Shown one piece after another: positions 33,450-45,032 of a stretch of DNA of 64,000 bases. The position numbers and the translations under genes were made by a program. Source of the stretch: Triticum aestivum (lineage: Eukaryota > Streptophyta > Magnoliopsida > Poales > Poaceae); contig NC_057796.1 of the NCBI RefSeq assembly GCF_018294505.1, positions 267,737,518 to 267,801,517 on the forward strand, read 5' to 3'. Under the pieces are notes generated by a model. The model was not told the origin of the DNA and made no database searches. It saw only the letters and a list, made by a program, of their open reading frames with translations. Each line of letters starts with the position of its first letter. Within the stretch, counting starts at the first letter, position 1.

Positions 33450-34991
33450 AAAAGTGTGTGTGCTTTCACAATCTTTCTAACATTTGATCGATAAAAGGCA
33501 AAGGGTGATGATATTTTCTAGCGGCTTTGTTTAATTTCCTAAAATCAATTAGCATTCTATAGCTAGTAACAATTCTTTGCGGAATAAGTTCATTTTTATC
33601 ATTAGGAACAACAGTAATACCTCCTTTCTTAGGGACACAGTGAACATGACTTGCCCATCTACTATCAGTTATGGGATAGATTATACCTGCTTCTAGAAGC
33701 TTTAGTATTTCGGTTCTGCCCAATTTCTTCATCTTAGGATTTAATCGTTGTTGATGATCAACAACTGGTTTAGCATCGGGTTCCATATTAATCTTGTGCT
33801 GACAGACAGTGGGAGTAATGCCCTTAAGATCATCAAGAGTATATCCAATAGCAGCATTGTGCGTCCTCAGAGTTTTTAATAATCTCTTTTGTTTATGCTA
33901 TGTAAGGTTAGTACTAATAATAACATGATACATCTTCTTCTCATCAAGATAAGCATATTTCAAAGTATCAGGCAATTGTTTTAATTTAAACACGGGATCA
34001 CCTTTAGGTGGAGGAGGGCCTCCTAGAGTTTCAACATGCAAATTTTGTTTAAGAATAGGTTGTTGATCAAAGAATATTTTATCTATTTCATTTCTTTCAT
34101 ATCATTTTCTTGGTCTAGTAAATATTGTTCTAGCGGATCAGTAGGAGGTACGACAATAGAAGCAAGACTAATTATTTCATCCTTACTAGGCAATTATTTA
34201 TCATGAGGTTGTCTACGAAACTTAGAGAAATTAAACTCATGAGACACATCACCAAAATTGACACTAGCAGTTTCTTTATTGCAATCTATCTTAGCATTAA
34301 CAGTGTGCAAGAAAGTTCCACCAAATATTATGGGACAAAAATCATCTTGTGGAGAACCAAGAACTAGAAAATCAGTAGGGTATTTTATTTTACCACACAA
34401 GGCTTCAACATATCTAACAATCCCAAGTGTTATGATGGTGTCTCTATTTAGTAACATCAATATCTTCTATTTCAGCAAGTGCAATATGTTTGCAAGTTTA
34501 ATAGTAACATCAATATCTTCTATTTCAGCAGGTGCAATATCATTCATAATTTCTTGATATAAAGTAAAAGGGATAGCACTCACACTAGCACACAAATCAC
34601 ATAAACCATGATAGCAATGATCTCCTATTTAACTGAGACAACAGGCATGCAAACAATGGGCTTGTTCTTATCTTTAGTATTGGGTTTGGCAATTCTAGCA
34701 GCTTCATCACAGAAACAAATAACTGCCCATCAATATTGTCGACCAAGAGATCTTTAACCATAGCAATACTAGGTTCTACTTTAAATTTTTTTTGAAGGTC
34801 TAGGTGCTCTAATATTACTTTTGTTAACCAAGGTTGAAACTTTAGCATGTTCCTTTATCCTAACAGGGAAAGGTGGGTTCTCAATATAAGCGTAGGCACA
34901 ACTGGGTCAACATTATAAATGATAGTTTCATCTTTAACTATAACTGGCTCCTCAATCTATTCTTTAATTGGGGGATGATATTTAAACCAAT
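33450..34991 (-). pseudogene. Athila gag tail, protease and RT N-terminus
   Basis: Minus reading from 34991 gives a gag tail with KYHPPIKE then a stop, and a linker (VEPSIAMVKDLLVDNIDG) in a frame broken near 34600-34850. The protease region follows, where the expected D-x-G loop reads CDLCASVSAIP. Then comes a segment (34460-34194) with GSPQDDFCPIIFGG and HEFNFSKFRRQP, a damaged linker, and the RT start (33786-33466) with LGRTEILKLLEAGIIYPITD, SHVHCVPKKGGITVV and MLIDFRKLNKAARKYHHPLP. It is cut at 33450 by Tat-1. Stops, frame changes and a 50-bp partial duplication (34449-34540) make it inactive. Confidence 0.82.
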
Positions 34992-35260
34992 CACTACTAG
35001 GGAAAAGCCTAGCGGCAGCGCGGGTTCTAGGTATATCAGTAGCGCGGGGACCGGCGCTACTAATAAGGCGCTACAACTAACCCGTAGTAGCAGCGCGTGC
35101 ACGCTCGCGCTGCTGCTATACAAGTGTAGCAGCAGCGTGCTGCGTGGAAGCTCGCTACTGCTAATAGCTCTAGCGCGCTTTGGCTGGACGCGCTACTGCT
35201 ACTGTCACGCTGCTGCTAACTTTTCTCCACTCGCTACTGCTAATTTTAGTAGTTTTTGAA
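34992..35260. repeat. CACTA-3 left subterminal repeats
   Basis: Tightly packed GTAGCAGCGCG, GCTACTGCTAA and related words in both orientations, forming many small palindromes such as AGCGCGCTT. The same motif lies at 40500-40600 and at the right end (44290-44640). Confidence 0.85.
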
Positions 35261-35407
35261 AAAAATCTGCATATTTGTTTTGTATTTGAACAGGCTTTAT
35301 ACAATAATCTTTAGCAGATATAAATGTCATCATGATACACATACAAATGGCTGCGAGACCACAAATGTAATAATAGCATATACATACAAATAGTCTCATC
35401 ATAATCA

Positions 35408-35749
35408 TCATCCAACACAAAGTGGTATCTCGTCATCATCTCGAAATAGCGATACATGCAAGTCTTGAATACTTGCAACTACAACGTCATCCATCTGAAC
35501 AATGGTATACGCGAGAAGAGCTATCACTATGAGTGAGAGCGGAACTATGCAGTACATGAGGCGGCGGTTACGAGTCCTCTCTCGCGCTAGCGTGAACCTC
35601 AAGTGACTAGCTTCTCCTTCTTGTCTGCTTTTGAAGCCTTTATGGCTTGCGCCCGAGACCCCATTCACTTGCACCTGACACTTAGGCCACTCGTTGTACA
35701 CCCCCGGAACCTTCCCTTTGTACACGACATAGCACTGCCATCTCGCCAT
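35408..35749 (-). CDS. Small ORF: RNase H1 hybrid-binding-like domain plus one membrane helix
   Basis: An intact 113-codon frame starts ATG at 35749 and ends TGA at 35408-35410. Residues 3-47 (WQCYVVYKGKVPGVYNEWPK and on to HKGFKS) fit the caulimovirus viroplasmin / RNase H1 N-terminal hybrid-binding fold: aromatic-rich start, a G-x-x-P-G-V-Y turn, a conserved Trp, Q-V, G and K-G-F. Residues 53-64 are basic and about 65-86 are a hydrophobic segment (MYCIVPLSLIVIALLAYTIV), a likely single membrane helix, with an acidic tail. There is no RNase H catalytic domain. A possible splice acceptor (AACAG at 35769-35765) lies just upstream, so a first exon may be missing. It sits downstream of the accessory gene on the same strand. 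Function is unknown; RNA-DNA hybrid or double-stranded RNA binding at a membrane is inference only. Confidence 0.65.
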   Translation of the reverse strand: MARWQCYVVYKGKVPGVYNEWPKCQVQVNGVSGASHKGFKSRQEGEASHLRFTLARERTRNRRLMYCIVPLSLIVIALLAYTIVQMDDVVVASIQDLHVSLFRDDDEIPLCVG

Positions 35750-36030
35750 CAAGAAACTAGGTACCTGTTAGAGATGCATCTTCATCAAGAGGATGTACAA
35801 TCATATGCAAGAAAATATACTAGAGCAACACGAAAAAGAAAGGGTTAGCAACTAGATGCAACATATAGTATGCAAAATAATTAACTAGAGGTACGCAGGT
35901 CATCGTACCCAAACTAACAAAGTAGCGTTATGCAAGTTCGGTAGGGACCGTGGACATCACAAAGTTTCATCGCTACAGAAAGTATACAAGTTCAACCGAC
36001 ACATATCATCATCATCGGCTTCGTAAATCA

Positions 36031-39000
36031 CTAGAAGTTCCATCCTTCCATATCATCGAGGATGGACCCTAGTTTCTTGAACGGCGAGAGGTCATGACGT
36101 TGCATGCCTATGCGAGTTCGGACATCAGCTCGCGATATAGAGCCGTGGTGGAACATCCCCTTCTCATCGACGACTTCTTTCATGATGATCGTCGCAATGT
36201 CCCTTTGGATGCGAAAGAAGTCATCTCTAAGTTTATAATCCGCTTCTCCATGAGATTCTACCCACTTGTGGATATGATCATCATTTCTGCTTGTCATGCG
36301 AAGCTTTTGGTGATCCGTGCTGAACTCAATCATGAGATGGAGGATGTAGAATCCATCCTTCTTGCTTGGTTTTGGGACATGGATGCAGCAGAAGTTAGTT
36401 TTATGCGCGAAACCCATCTTCTTGTTCCTTTGTTTCCTGATCTGCATGTGGCCACCTCTAATGCTGAAGCCTTGGAGAGCATCATCTAGAATATTCATTA
36501 TGTGGGTGTAGTCCTTCTCGTATTCTCTAGAAGGGTCGAAATACACGGCGTGGGAGACTCGCGGGTAAAGAACGATAAGGACGGCACGCCCGTTGCTACG
36601 GGGAAAAGACACCTCAAATTATTCTCCATATGAGCGAGAAGGAATGATTGAAATGTACGAAAGGGTTATCCGGAACTGACTTACTTTGGATGATAAGGCA
36701 GGAGGACAATTTCCTGGTCCTTATTTTGTACCATGAAGTTTTGGAGGTAGTCCCTAGCAGCTTCACGCTCAAAGTCGCCGAGACTCAAGAAAGAGTCGTG
36801 CATGTAGTACGGATCTGCCACACAGATTTGCGAGACTTCTTCTCTCTTCATGACGGAGCTCATATGTAGCGCAAAAAGGCGTTTGATTGTAAAATCGAGC
36901 CGCCTTGTTAGAAACATCTCAAAGATATGGTCAAACCGCAGGAAGAACACTCCCGTTGGCCGTGTATCGACGTAGCACTTCCCCTCAGGCACACGATCTG
37001 CGTATGTCGGATATCCTGGATCCTTCGAGGCTAGTAGGCTTTTCTCAGTCGACAACACATGGTCGTGCACGTCTCCTGAGATCCCCTGATAGTGCCTCTA
37101 GCGGTTTTGGCGGTAGCATCAGCTCGCTCGAGAGATGGAACATGGCCGCACCTTTCACGGGTACACGCTCTTCAGAATCCATCGTGTGGCTGCTATGTGC
37201 TCTGGCTTGCTTGGAGGCAGCTATCTTCCCCAATCTCTTCCTCTCCTTTTTCTTGGGCACACCTTCCAGACCCTTCCTTAACCCCTGCCCCAGTGTTCCC
37301 GGGCTAAGCACTATACGACCCCCGGTTAGTTGAGCCTGTGTTGAGGCGGCATCTTCAGGCGTGTCCTGTGAGGATTTCATGAAGAGAGACTTTTTGCAAT
37401 CCCTGCTACGACCTTCCTGCCCGGGGAGATCATCCATATCCCCATTAGCATGTTGATAGCCCAATTCGTCATATGGTGGACTCATCATATCTAAGTCACA
37501 CTCATACGCATTTGTATTGAGGAAAGCCATTGGGTCGACCTCCGTCTCATCATCCATTCTCTGTTCTATAGGACCAATTACATCAGCCAGTACTATTGCA
37601 CCCCCTTCATCACGTCGTCTGCCGCTCTCACCCGGCACTACAGGAGCTGGTAATTGCGTAGGCGGGGTGGTGGTCTCCGCACATGCTTGTTGATGTGTGG
37701 TTATTGGTGTGCTCTCGACCGGCTCCAGACAAATAAGATTCTTCGGCCATAGTAGCACCCAACCCTTGCAGCTTCCAATCCGCTGCGGGGTCTCGTTGTC
37801 CTCTCCCACATGCTGTACTGGAGGAGGCAAATCCTCGTGCCCCGATTTCACACTGGACAAGTTAACCCTGAAGTGCCCTGCGGGGATTGGCTGGTTGTGG
37901 AACGTGGGCTGCAAGGGGTTCATTATCATCCCCTTTCCCACGTCCACCTTCTGGCCTTTGATCAAGTAGAGTATGGTGCACGGGGTTTCTTCGGCTCGCA
38001 AACACATGTCGGTGGCGTAAAACATCCGAAAGGCAACGAAAATGGAATATTCTATATATATATATATATATATATGTTGGTGCGTCATGTAATTACCGTG
38101 AGGGCATCGAGCTCAGCCAAAGACGAAGGCCCACCTAGCGCGCCAGAGACTAAGGACGGGCTGCTGTGAGCGGGAGCGACTGCGAGAGGAGGCCCGGTTG
38201 CGTGAGCAAGTGATGGTGCGGTGGTGTTGTGGTTCACGGAGTTGCTCCCGATGAAACTGGGCAACGGGAAATCATGTACCGTCTTGTCTAGATTTTCATT
38301 CCTCCAGTTGATGATAGCTGGAACCAAGTTAGTAGCGAAATCATTTCTGCAGGCAGTTACTGCTGCATTGACTGCCTCCTATAGCAACTCATTTTTCTCC
38401 TCGGCTATTTTTTTCGCGTCCTCAGCTGCTTCTTTCTCGACTGCAAGCTTCACCTTCTCGTCGATGTCCGCCTGACTAAACTTCTTTTTCTGCTTCTTGG
38501 CCTCCAGGCCCTCGTTGTAAAACACTTTCCACGTGGCGCCGTCTCCAGCGCCGTGCACACGACCATATTGCGGCCGCTCGCCCAAAGGGAGTCCCTTAAG
38601 TTCGTTCAAGGCCCGGTTGAGAGGGGTGTCCCACTTGGGCCTCATCGGAGAAGTAGGGCTTTTGGCTACAAGCTGGTGTTGCTTCTCCTGCAAAAGGAGC
38701 ATGAACCGTTTAGGAATGTGTAGTCAACTAGATCTGGAGCTAAATTTAAGGTGGTAAAAGAATGATTACCAGTAGTCTAATCAATTTCCTCGTGATCTGG
38801 TCCGTGTAAAAAACCTTCTTTTCCTTGTCCCACTTGTAGCGGGCCCTGATGAAGTCACGCTCCAAGGGGTTGGTGAACTTCACGAAGGGGTCTTGGATAC
38901 CTGCGGCTTCACGTTCCACGTCCTCCTTATCCCACATGGGCCTTTTACTGAGGTAGCCACGGCTTCCGAGGCGATGCTTCCCCGTGTTCCTTTGCTGAAG

Positions 39001-39729
39001 GCTCTTGAATTTCGTAGCCTTAGCCTTGGCTGCCTCGGTAGCGCAAGTGTCCTTGAACTTTTTGAACTCCTCTTCCGTAAGTGTCGGGTTTTCCTCCAGA
39101 ATATTGGATAGGGGTTCCTTAGCCTCAATAGCTCGTTTCACCCTCCCTTTCCAGGAGGCCAAATCATTGCTGAACATGCCCATGGCGTGATTGTTAATCT
39201 TTTTCATCTTCGGATCATCCCACGGTTGTTCTATGTTATCATCCTGGTCGGGGAACTTCAATCTCTTGTGCAACTTCATCAGGAGCAACTGCGTCAAATG
39301 TTCTTTACTCCTTAAGTCATCGTCGTTGATGCTCGCGCATTCCCGTAGGATGAATCCTACTTGGTTCACATAGCACTTGCGAGGTTCTTCCGGCTCTAAT
39401 GGCTCAAACTTGCCAGGTGCCATCTTTGTGATCACCAGTCGTCCAATCCCTAGTTTGTTAGGTTTTCGTATCCCCTGCTTCTTCTTTTTGGTAGCGGCAT
39501 CAGCGCCGGTACCTTCCCCGCCGGTATCTTCCCCGCCGGTCTCGGCGCCGCCATCGGTCTCGGCGCCGTCGGTGCCAATGTCGGCGTCAGTACCATCATC
39601 GAGGCCGACCTGCAAACCTTGACTTTGCAATTGCTTAGCGGTCAAATAGTCGAGGTACTCTTGTTCACCCTCATAATCCATCTCGTCTGCACCTTGGTCA
39701 GAAGGCCCAGTTTCTTCGTTGTTCGACAT
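36031..39729 (-). pseudogene. CACTA-3 accessory gene with Ulp1-like C-terminal region
   Basis: Exons on the minus strand: 39729-38770, 38687-38097, an exon from about 38000 to 36685, and 36595-36031 (stop TAG). Exon 1 starts MSNNEETGPSDQGADEMDYE, is acidic then repetitive (TDGGAETGGEDTGGEG), and carries a basic helical region (NPLERDFIRARYKWDKEKK). Exon 2 has GERPQYGRVHGAGDGATWK and a coiled coil, with an in-frame TAG after KNELL near 38381. Exon 3 holds GQKVDVGKGMIMNP, a nuclear-type basic run PKKKERKRLGK, and after a frameshift near 37060 the conserved HDHVLSTEKSLL ... FFLRFDHIFEM block. Exon 4 includes AVLIVLYPRVSHAVYFDPS and KDGFYILHLMIEF, resembling the Ulp1-like (C48) end of CACTA second genes. 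Protease activity is not established. One stop and one frameshift suggest it is dead. Confidence 0.7.
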
Positions 39730-40858
39730 GTTTCCTATGATTAAGTCTCCTCGTTTAATTCTAAAACTATGAAAAAAAATGAGAAATGACATAAAAAATA
39801 AATCTATGTTTGCCGGAATGTCGTTTCCCAGCAACTCCCAGCACTCGATATGGCTACTATCTAGCACAAATCATGCCAAAATTCACGGAAAAATTTCGGC
39901 ATGACCTTTGCTAAAAAATGGACATATCGAGCGCCTGAAATTCACCGGAACAAAAATGAATCAACATTCCGGTGTAACATAGGCCACTCGGATCATTTAC
40001 CCTGCACATAATCATCATGTCCAAATGACATGTCCAAATTCCAAATATGATATGTCCAAAACATCACATGTCCACTTCAAATTTGCATATAAAAGGAAGA
40101 AAAATATAGAACTTGAAGCAAAAACCTAGCTAAATTCATAACTAAATATATAACCTAATTAACCATCTGCCCTAACTAAAACATAAGTAAATTAAGCAAA
40201 AAACCTAGCTACCAGAGAGAGGAGGAGCGGTGGGGGGCTTACAAAGGGTGAAGGCCCGACGACGGCCGAGGTTGGGAGGGGTCGGGGTCGAGGTCGAGCG
40301 CCAGGGCCGGAGCCGGGGTCGGGGTCGGTCGGTCGGTCAGGGTCGGGGTCGGTCGAGGTCGGGGGCGAGCGCAGAGGCACGGCGAGGGCAGGGCTCAGGT
40401 GGCGCGACGGGGGAGGAGAGAGTGTGGGGATTTGGGGGAAAAGAGGCGGGATGAAGAGAGGAGTGGGGATTTGGGTGTTAAGTGGGCATGGCAGTAGCGC
40501 GTTAGGCAAAACGCGCTATAGCTACTCTAGGTAGCTATAGCGGTTTCGTGTAGAAACCGCTACTGCTATCTTGACTAGCTGTAGATCTTTTCTCACAAAA
40601 GCGCTGCTGCTATAACCAGTACCTATATAACAGTTTTCCTGTTTGTTTCCTTTATTTTCTCTCACTTTTCTTTTCTTTTATTTCCGAGAGCAGTGAACGA
40701 AGGGAAGGCGATATATATTGCAGCATTTGACGGTTAAATATGTATACAAAATAGGAATATATATATTACATCATTGGACCCATGCATAATAATGGATAAG
40801 TGTGTATACAAAATAGGAACATATATATTACATCATTTGACCGATAACATACGGTTCC
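39730..40858. other. CACTA-3 gene-free region between accessory gene and TNP2
   Basis: AT-rich from 39730 to 40210, then a G-rich minisatellite on the + strand (40255-40400, units like GGGTCGGTCGGTCGG), resembling the one in CACTA-1 at 20342. At 40495-40600 there are subterminal-type words (GCGCTATAGCTACT, AAACCGCTACTGCTA). No coding signal. It lies upstream of the accessory gene and could contain its promoter. Confidence 0.65.
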
Positions 40859-43765
40859 TCAGCGTTGACGTTTTCGTTTTTGAGTCAGCTTCTTTCCCTT
40901 CTTGTTCGTTGAAGAATAATTGAGCCCCTCAATGTGACTTTGCCATTTCCATGGAGTATGATTTTTCTTACGTAATGTAGTCTTGATTCTTCTTTTGACG
41001 TATACTTCATCATCATTGTCATCTTCCCTCATTGGGTTGTCGTACTGATTGTAGTCTTCCTCGTTGGCGACTCCATCCATTCCAATGATGTTCCTTTTGC
41101 CTCTCCTCACGACAACACGGCTGGGATTGCGCGGGTCGGTCATGAAGAAGCATTGTGTCACGTGCTTAGCATGTACCCATGGCTCATTTTTTGCGATAGC
41201 ATTCACGGTAGCGCTCTTGGCGTCGGGTATAGTCATGGTAGTGAAATTCCGGTTTTCTCTTTCGACATTCTTAGCCCATCTGACACGGAACATCGTCGTG
41301 TTGTGCAGTCCAGAATAGTCAAGCTCCCAGATCTCCTCGACCCTTCAGTAAAATCTTTCAGTTGCGTCGTTGTCGCTGCCGGTCATGCATTCCATCGTCA
41401 CCCTGAGTTCTAATCATCACTGTCCATATCTTTGGCCTCCGTGTAGAACATGTATCCGTTGATATCGTATGCCTGATAGGTTACGAGGTTGTGCGAGGGG
41501 CCATGTGCTAAGGCGTATATGAGCAATCCGTCCTTAGAGTCCTCCTCGGGGTATTAGCAATAATATGCTCTTTGAACCAATGCAGGAAAGTGGAGTTGTG
41601 CTCTCTAGTAACTTCAGCGTCCGTCCTGCATACCCCCCGGTCATGAGACTTCTTTGCGATAATTTCTTTGTGCAGGGCCACGAAAGGATCTACCTCGTCT
41701 AGGTGTTGTAGCACTACAAGGTTTGCTCTGTCTGCGCCGATCTAAGTATGCCACGTGCAGTTCCCTGTGACCGTTGGAGTGACCTTCTCCTTCGGGCCTC
41801 CCATCGTGCTTGTTACCGGGAAAACCAACACTGACACCAGGCGGCTGGTCTGCGCCATATAGAAGATTCTCGCAGAAAGAGATGCACTCTTGTCTCAGAT
41901 AGCCCTGGACGATGCTTCCATCCGGACAGGACATGTTACGAACGAATCCTTTGATGATCCCATTCATCCTCTAAAACGGCATCATGTTGTGCAGAAATGA
42001 CGGCCCTAGGTCTATTATGTCGTCCACAATTTGGACACACAGATGCGCCATCACGTCAAAGAACGTGGGCGGGAAGTACATCTCAAGCTCATTCAGTATC
42101 ACAATGATCTCTTCCTGTAGCATTCGGAGCTGCTTCACACTGATCGACTTTCGAGAGATGACGTCGAAAAAGTTGCAGAGACCTATATGCATGTCACAGA
42201 CGTGCTTGTCCATTATCCCTCTAAGGGCAACAGGTAGTATGTACGTCATCATCACATGACAGTCATGGGACTTCATCCCGCTGAACCTTTTCTTGTCCGT
42301 GTCTAGATATCTGCTTATCTTGCCACAGTAACCGGAACTAACTTTGACTCCGGTAAGGCACTTAAAGAATTGATCGATCTTAGCCTGACTTAAGGTGAAG
42401 CAAGAAGGGGGGCAATAATCCTCTTTCTTTATTTTCTCGCCCTTCTTCTCCCGCGCCTCTGTCTCCGTCTCTGTCTCGTCTGACTTTTTACGGGGCAGCA
42501 TGTGCAGATCTTCCCTTATATTCAAATCTTGCAAGTCTTTTCTTGCCTTTGGCCCATCCTTGGTCTTATCCGGCATGTTCATCAGTGTCGCGAGCAAGCT
42601 CTCAAGGACATTCTTACAGATATGCATTTGATCAAGGCAATGAGGTGCATCGAGTTTGTGCCAGTACTCCAAGTCCGAAACACAGACCTCGTCTTCCATA
42701 CCTTCAGCAGCGGCTCCGGCGCCTTTTTCATCATCTTTCCCGACGTGGGGCACTCCTTCCAGTTTTTCAACAGCTCATCGATTTTGGCACTGCTCCGCTT
42801 ACGTGGAGGTCCTCGATGCTCAGCGTGACCATTGAATAGATCTCCATGGTTTCTCCACGGGTCGTCCTGTTCGTGCCATCTTCGATGCCCCATGTACACA
42901 ATTTTCCTAGACCCGCCATCTTTCCTTGACGTTAGCTACTGAGACGTCGTATCATCCATGCACCTCGTGCATCCGCAATATCCATGGCACACCTGGCCTG
43001 TGACATATCCGTAACCGAGATAGTCGTGCACCATCGTGATCAGTGCGGCTCTCATGTAGAAATACTCACCTTTGCTGGCTTCCCATTTCTTGGCCGGTGT
43101 TTTCCATAACGTGTCTAACTCCTCTTGAAGTAGCCCCAGATACAAATTAATATTATTTCCTGGTTGTTTCGGCCCTTGAATAAGCATGCTCATGTGAATG
43201 TACTTCAATTTCATGCACAACCAGGGGGGAGGTTGTACATCCATACAAACACAGGCCATGTGCTATGGTTGGTGTTCTGGTTGCCAAACGGATTCATGCC
43301 ATCGGTATACACGCCGAGCACGATGTTCCTTGCATCACATTCGAAATACCGATAGAAGCTGTTCAACGCTCTCCACTGGCTTCCATCCTTGACGTGTCTC
43401 AGCTTCGGATCATCTCCATCGTCGGGCTTCTTCCTCTCCGCGTGCCAGCGCATTAGCTTTGCTTCCTTGGGATCTACGAAATACCGCTGGAGACGGGGAG
43501 TGATCGGTAAGTACCGTACAACTTTCTGGGGACATTTCTTCCCGGCCTTCTTGTATCGAGCATTGCACACCGGACAGCTTGTTTTTTCTGCGTGCTCCTT
43601 CCGATAAATTATGCAATCGTTCATGCATGCATGGTATCTAATGTGCGGCAGATCAAGAGGGCACACGATCTTCTTGGCCTCATCAACACTAGTAGGACAT
43701 AGATTCCCCGTGGGAAGAACATCCTTTAGGTACTTGAGATGCTCATCGAGGCTAAGCTGGAGCAA
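40859..43765 (-). pseudogene. CACTA-3 TNP2-like transposase (PF02992-like)
   Basis: Read minus from 43765: DEHLKYLKDVLPTGNLCP, a C-x2-C pair in SCPVCNARYKK, PITPRLQRYFV, WRALNSFYRYFECDARNIVL. Next are LYLGLLQEELDTLW, YMRAALITMVHDY, YMGHRRWHEQDDPWR, CLDQMHICKNVLESLLATLM and MKSHDCHVMMTYILPVALRG. A DUF4218-like stretch follows, then DUF4216-like sequence (40859-41293, FRVRWAKNVERENRNF). This is the catalytic transposase of CACTA elements. Breaks: a missing base near 43226, a frame change near 42660, a TAG at 41969 (after NMMPF), and further damage at 41500-41750. The usual N-terminal start is not found, so the 5' exon is missing or unrecognised. Confidence 0.82.
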
Positions 43766-43769
43766 CTAG

Positions 43770-44667
43770 TGGTAGACTCGAACACTCCATTGTATGATGG
43801 TTGCAATCTTGAGGTGACCCGCTTGAGTTTCACGCTCCAATTATCATATCACACACACATACACATATTTCCATTTTGCAAAAGCATGAAATTTTAATCA
43901 CCTCTATCTCGAGATCGAACACACGGTGGAGATGATGATGTAGGGAGGTCAAAAGTGCACAAAGGTCTTCTTGACAAATATAGATCTAGTTAGGGGGCAA
44001 ATAGGTCACTTAACTAAATGCTACATCTACCTAGCTAGCTAATTTGGGAAGAGACAACTTCAACTAGTGGAGGGGGAAGGAAAAAGAGAAAGGAGATGCA
44101 TTAATGGAGGTGGTGTAGTTAGCTAGGATTAATGAAGAGAGAGAAAGGTAGGTAGAAGAGGGAGAGTAATGGGGGAGAAGTATTGGGGAAGAAGAAGAGT
44201 GAGAGAGGGAGGATGTGGGAGGTAGGGGAATGGGAGGAGAGGAGATGGGGGAGGGGAGGCCGGGTGGAAAAAGGTGGTGGGGTGTTGCGTCTTAGCAGTA
44301 GCGCGGGAGGAAAACGCACTACTGATAAGAGCGTAGCAGCAGCGCGCTTTTCTCACACGCGCTACTGCTAAACGGGGCCAACCGTGTCGACAATTTCAAA
44401 ATTAGCAGCAGCGACGTGAGTAAAAAGCGCGCTACTACTATTGCATTAGCAGTAGCGCGCATCGTGACACCGCGGTGCTGCTAAACTTAGGTTGTTGGTT
44501 ACTGTCGGTCGATTTTTGTAGCAGCGCGGTTTAGCCCTCACGCGCTACTGCTAAATTTGCATCAGTAGCGTGTCTTTCTTAACCGCGCTACTGCTAATTA
44601 GCAGTAGAGCTTCTTTTTGTGCCGCGCTACTGCTAAGATTCTGTGTATAAGGTTTTCCCTAGTAGTG
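43770..44667. repeat. CACTA-3 right end: gene-free and subterminal repeats
   Basis: Between 43770 and 44280 the sequence is purine-rich on + (GAGAGAGGGAGG near 44180-44260) with no ORF of interest. From 44290 to 44640 there are about a dozen copies of TAGCAGTAGCGCG or its complement. The terminus is at 44667. Confidence 0.8.
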
Positions 44668-44704
44668 AGTTCTCCTTAGGGAGATCAACATGTGTAGCAA
44701 ATGA

Positions 44705-44926
44705 TTAACAAAAAGAGGCTACTATCTCAGAGTCAAGTCCATATTTAGTGCTTAACCTGTGAAAAGCATCGGTATCCATAAAAGGTTTAACACAATCGAA
44801 CTTAAGCGTTATACCTGACTCATAACCAATATTTTCAGTAGGTGTAGTAGGTTGAGGAGCAACTCTTTGTGCTTCCGGTCGAGGTGAAGATACCCTGAAC
44901 AAACCGCTCAAATGACTGTTTTCCAT
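44705..44926 (-). pseudogene. Athila gag N-terminal fragment
   Basis: ATG at 44926, 78 bases inside the PBS, opens 73 codons ending in a stop at 44705. Coding similarity (SFATHVDLPKENS in the next frame position) continues to the CACTA-3 junction. Sequence on the other side of CACTA-3 (34991 down) begins DWFKYHPPIKE, which looks like the continuation, though the frame is off by one. The small size suggests that most of a normal gag is missing. Confidence 0.6.
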
Positions 44927-45003
44927 ATTAACAAGTAATAGTAGATTTCAGCACGTAATTTAAAATTTTCCTTACCAATTTCCACTCACCAAAAGCGTTT
45001 CAC

Positions 45004-45021
45004 TCCCCGGCAACGGCGCCA
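45004..45021 (-). other. Primer binding site of the Athila element
   Basis: Minus strand TGGCGCCGTTGCCGGGGA, the 18-nt site usually assigned to tRNA-Asp in grass Gypsy elements, eleven bases inside the LTR end. Confidence 0.85.
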
Positions 45022-45032
45022 GAAAAGAGTCT

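Larger units (their letters stand above)
34992..44667 (-). mobile_element. CACTA-3: CACTA transposon with TNP2 and accessory genes
   Basis: Ends read CACTACTAGGGAAAA at the left and, on the minus strand, CACTACTAGGGAAAA at the right, 15 of 15 identical. Flanks AAT (34989-34991) and AGT (44668-44670) differ by one base, so the 3-bp duplication is probably mutated. Subterminal repeats are built on GCAGTAGCGCG. Three minus-strand coding regions follow in order from the right: TNP2 transposase, accessory gene, small HBD ORF. Length 9.7 kb. It splits the Athila gag. Confidence 0.92.
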
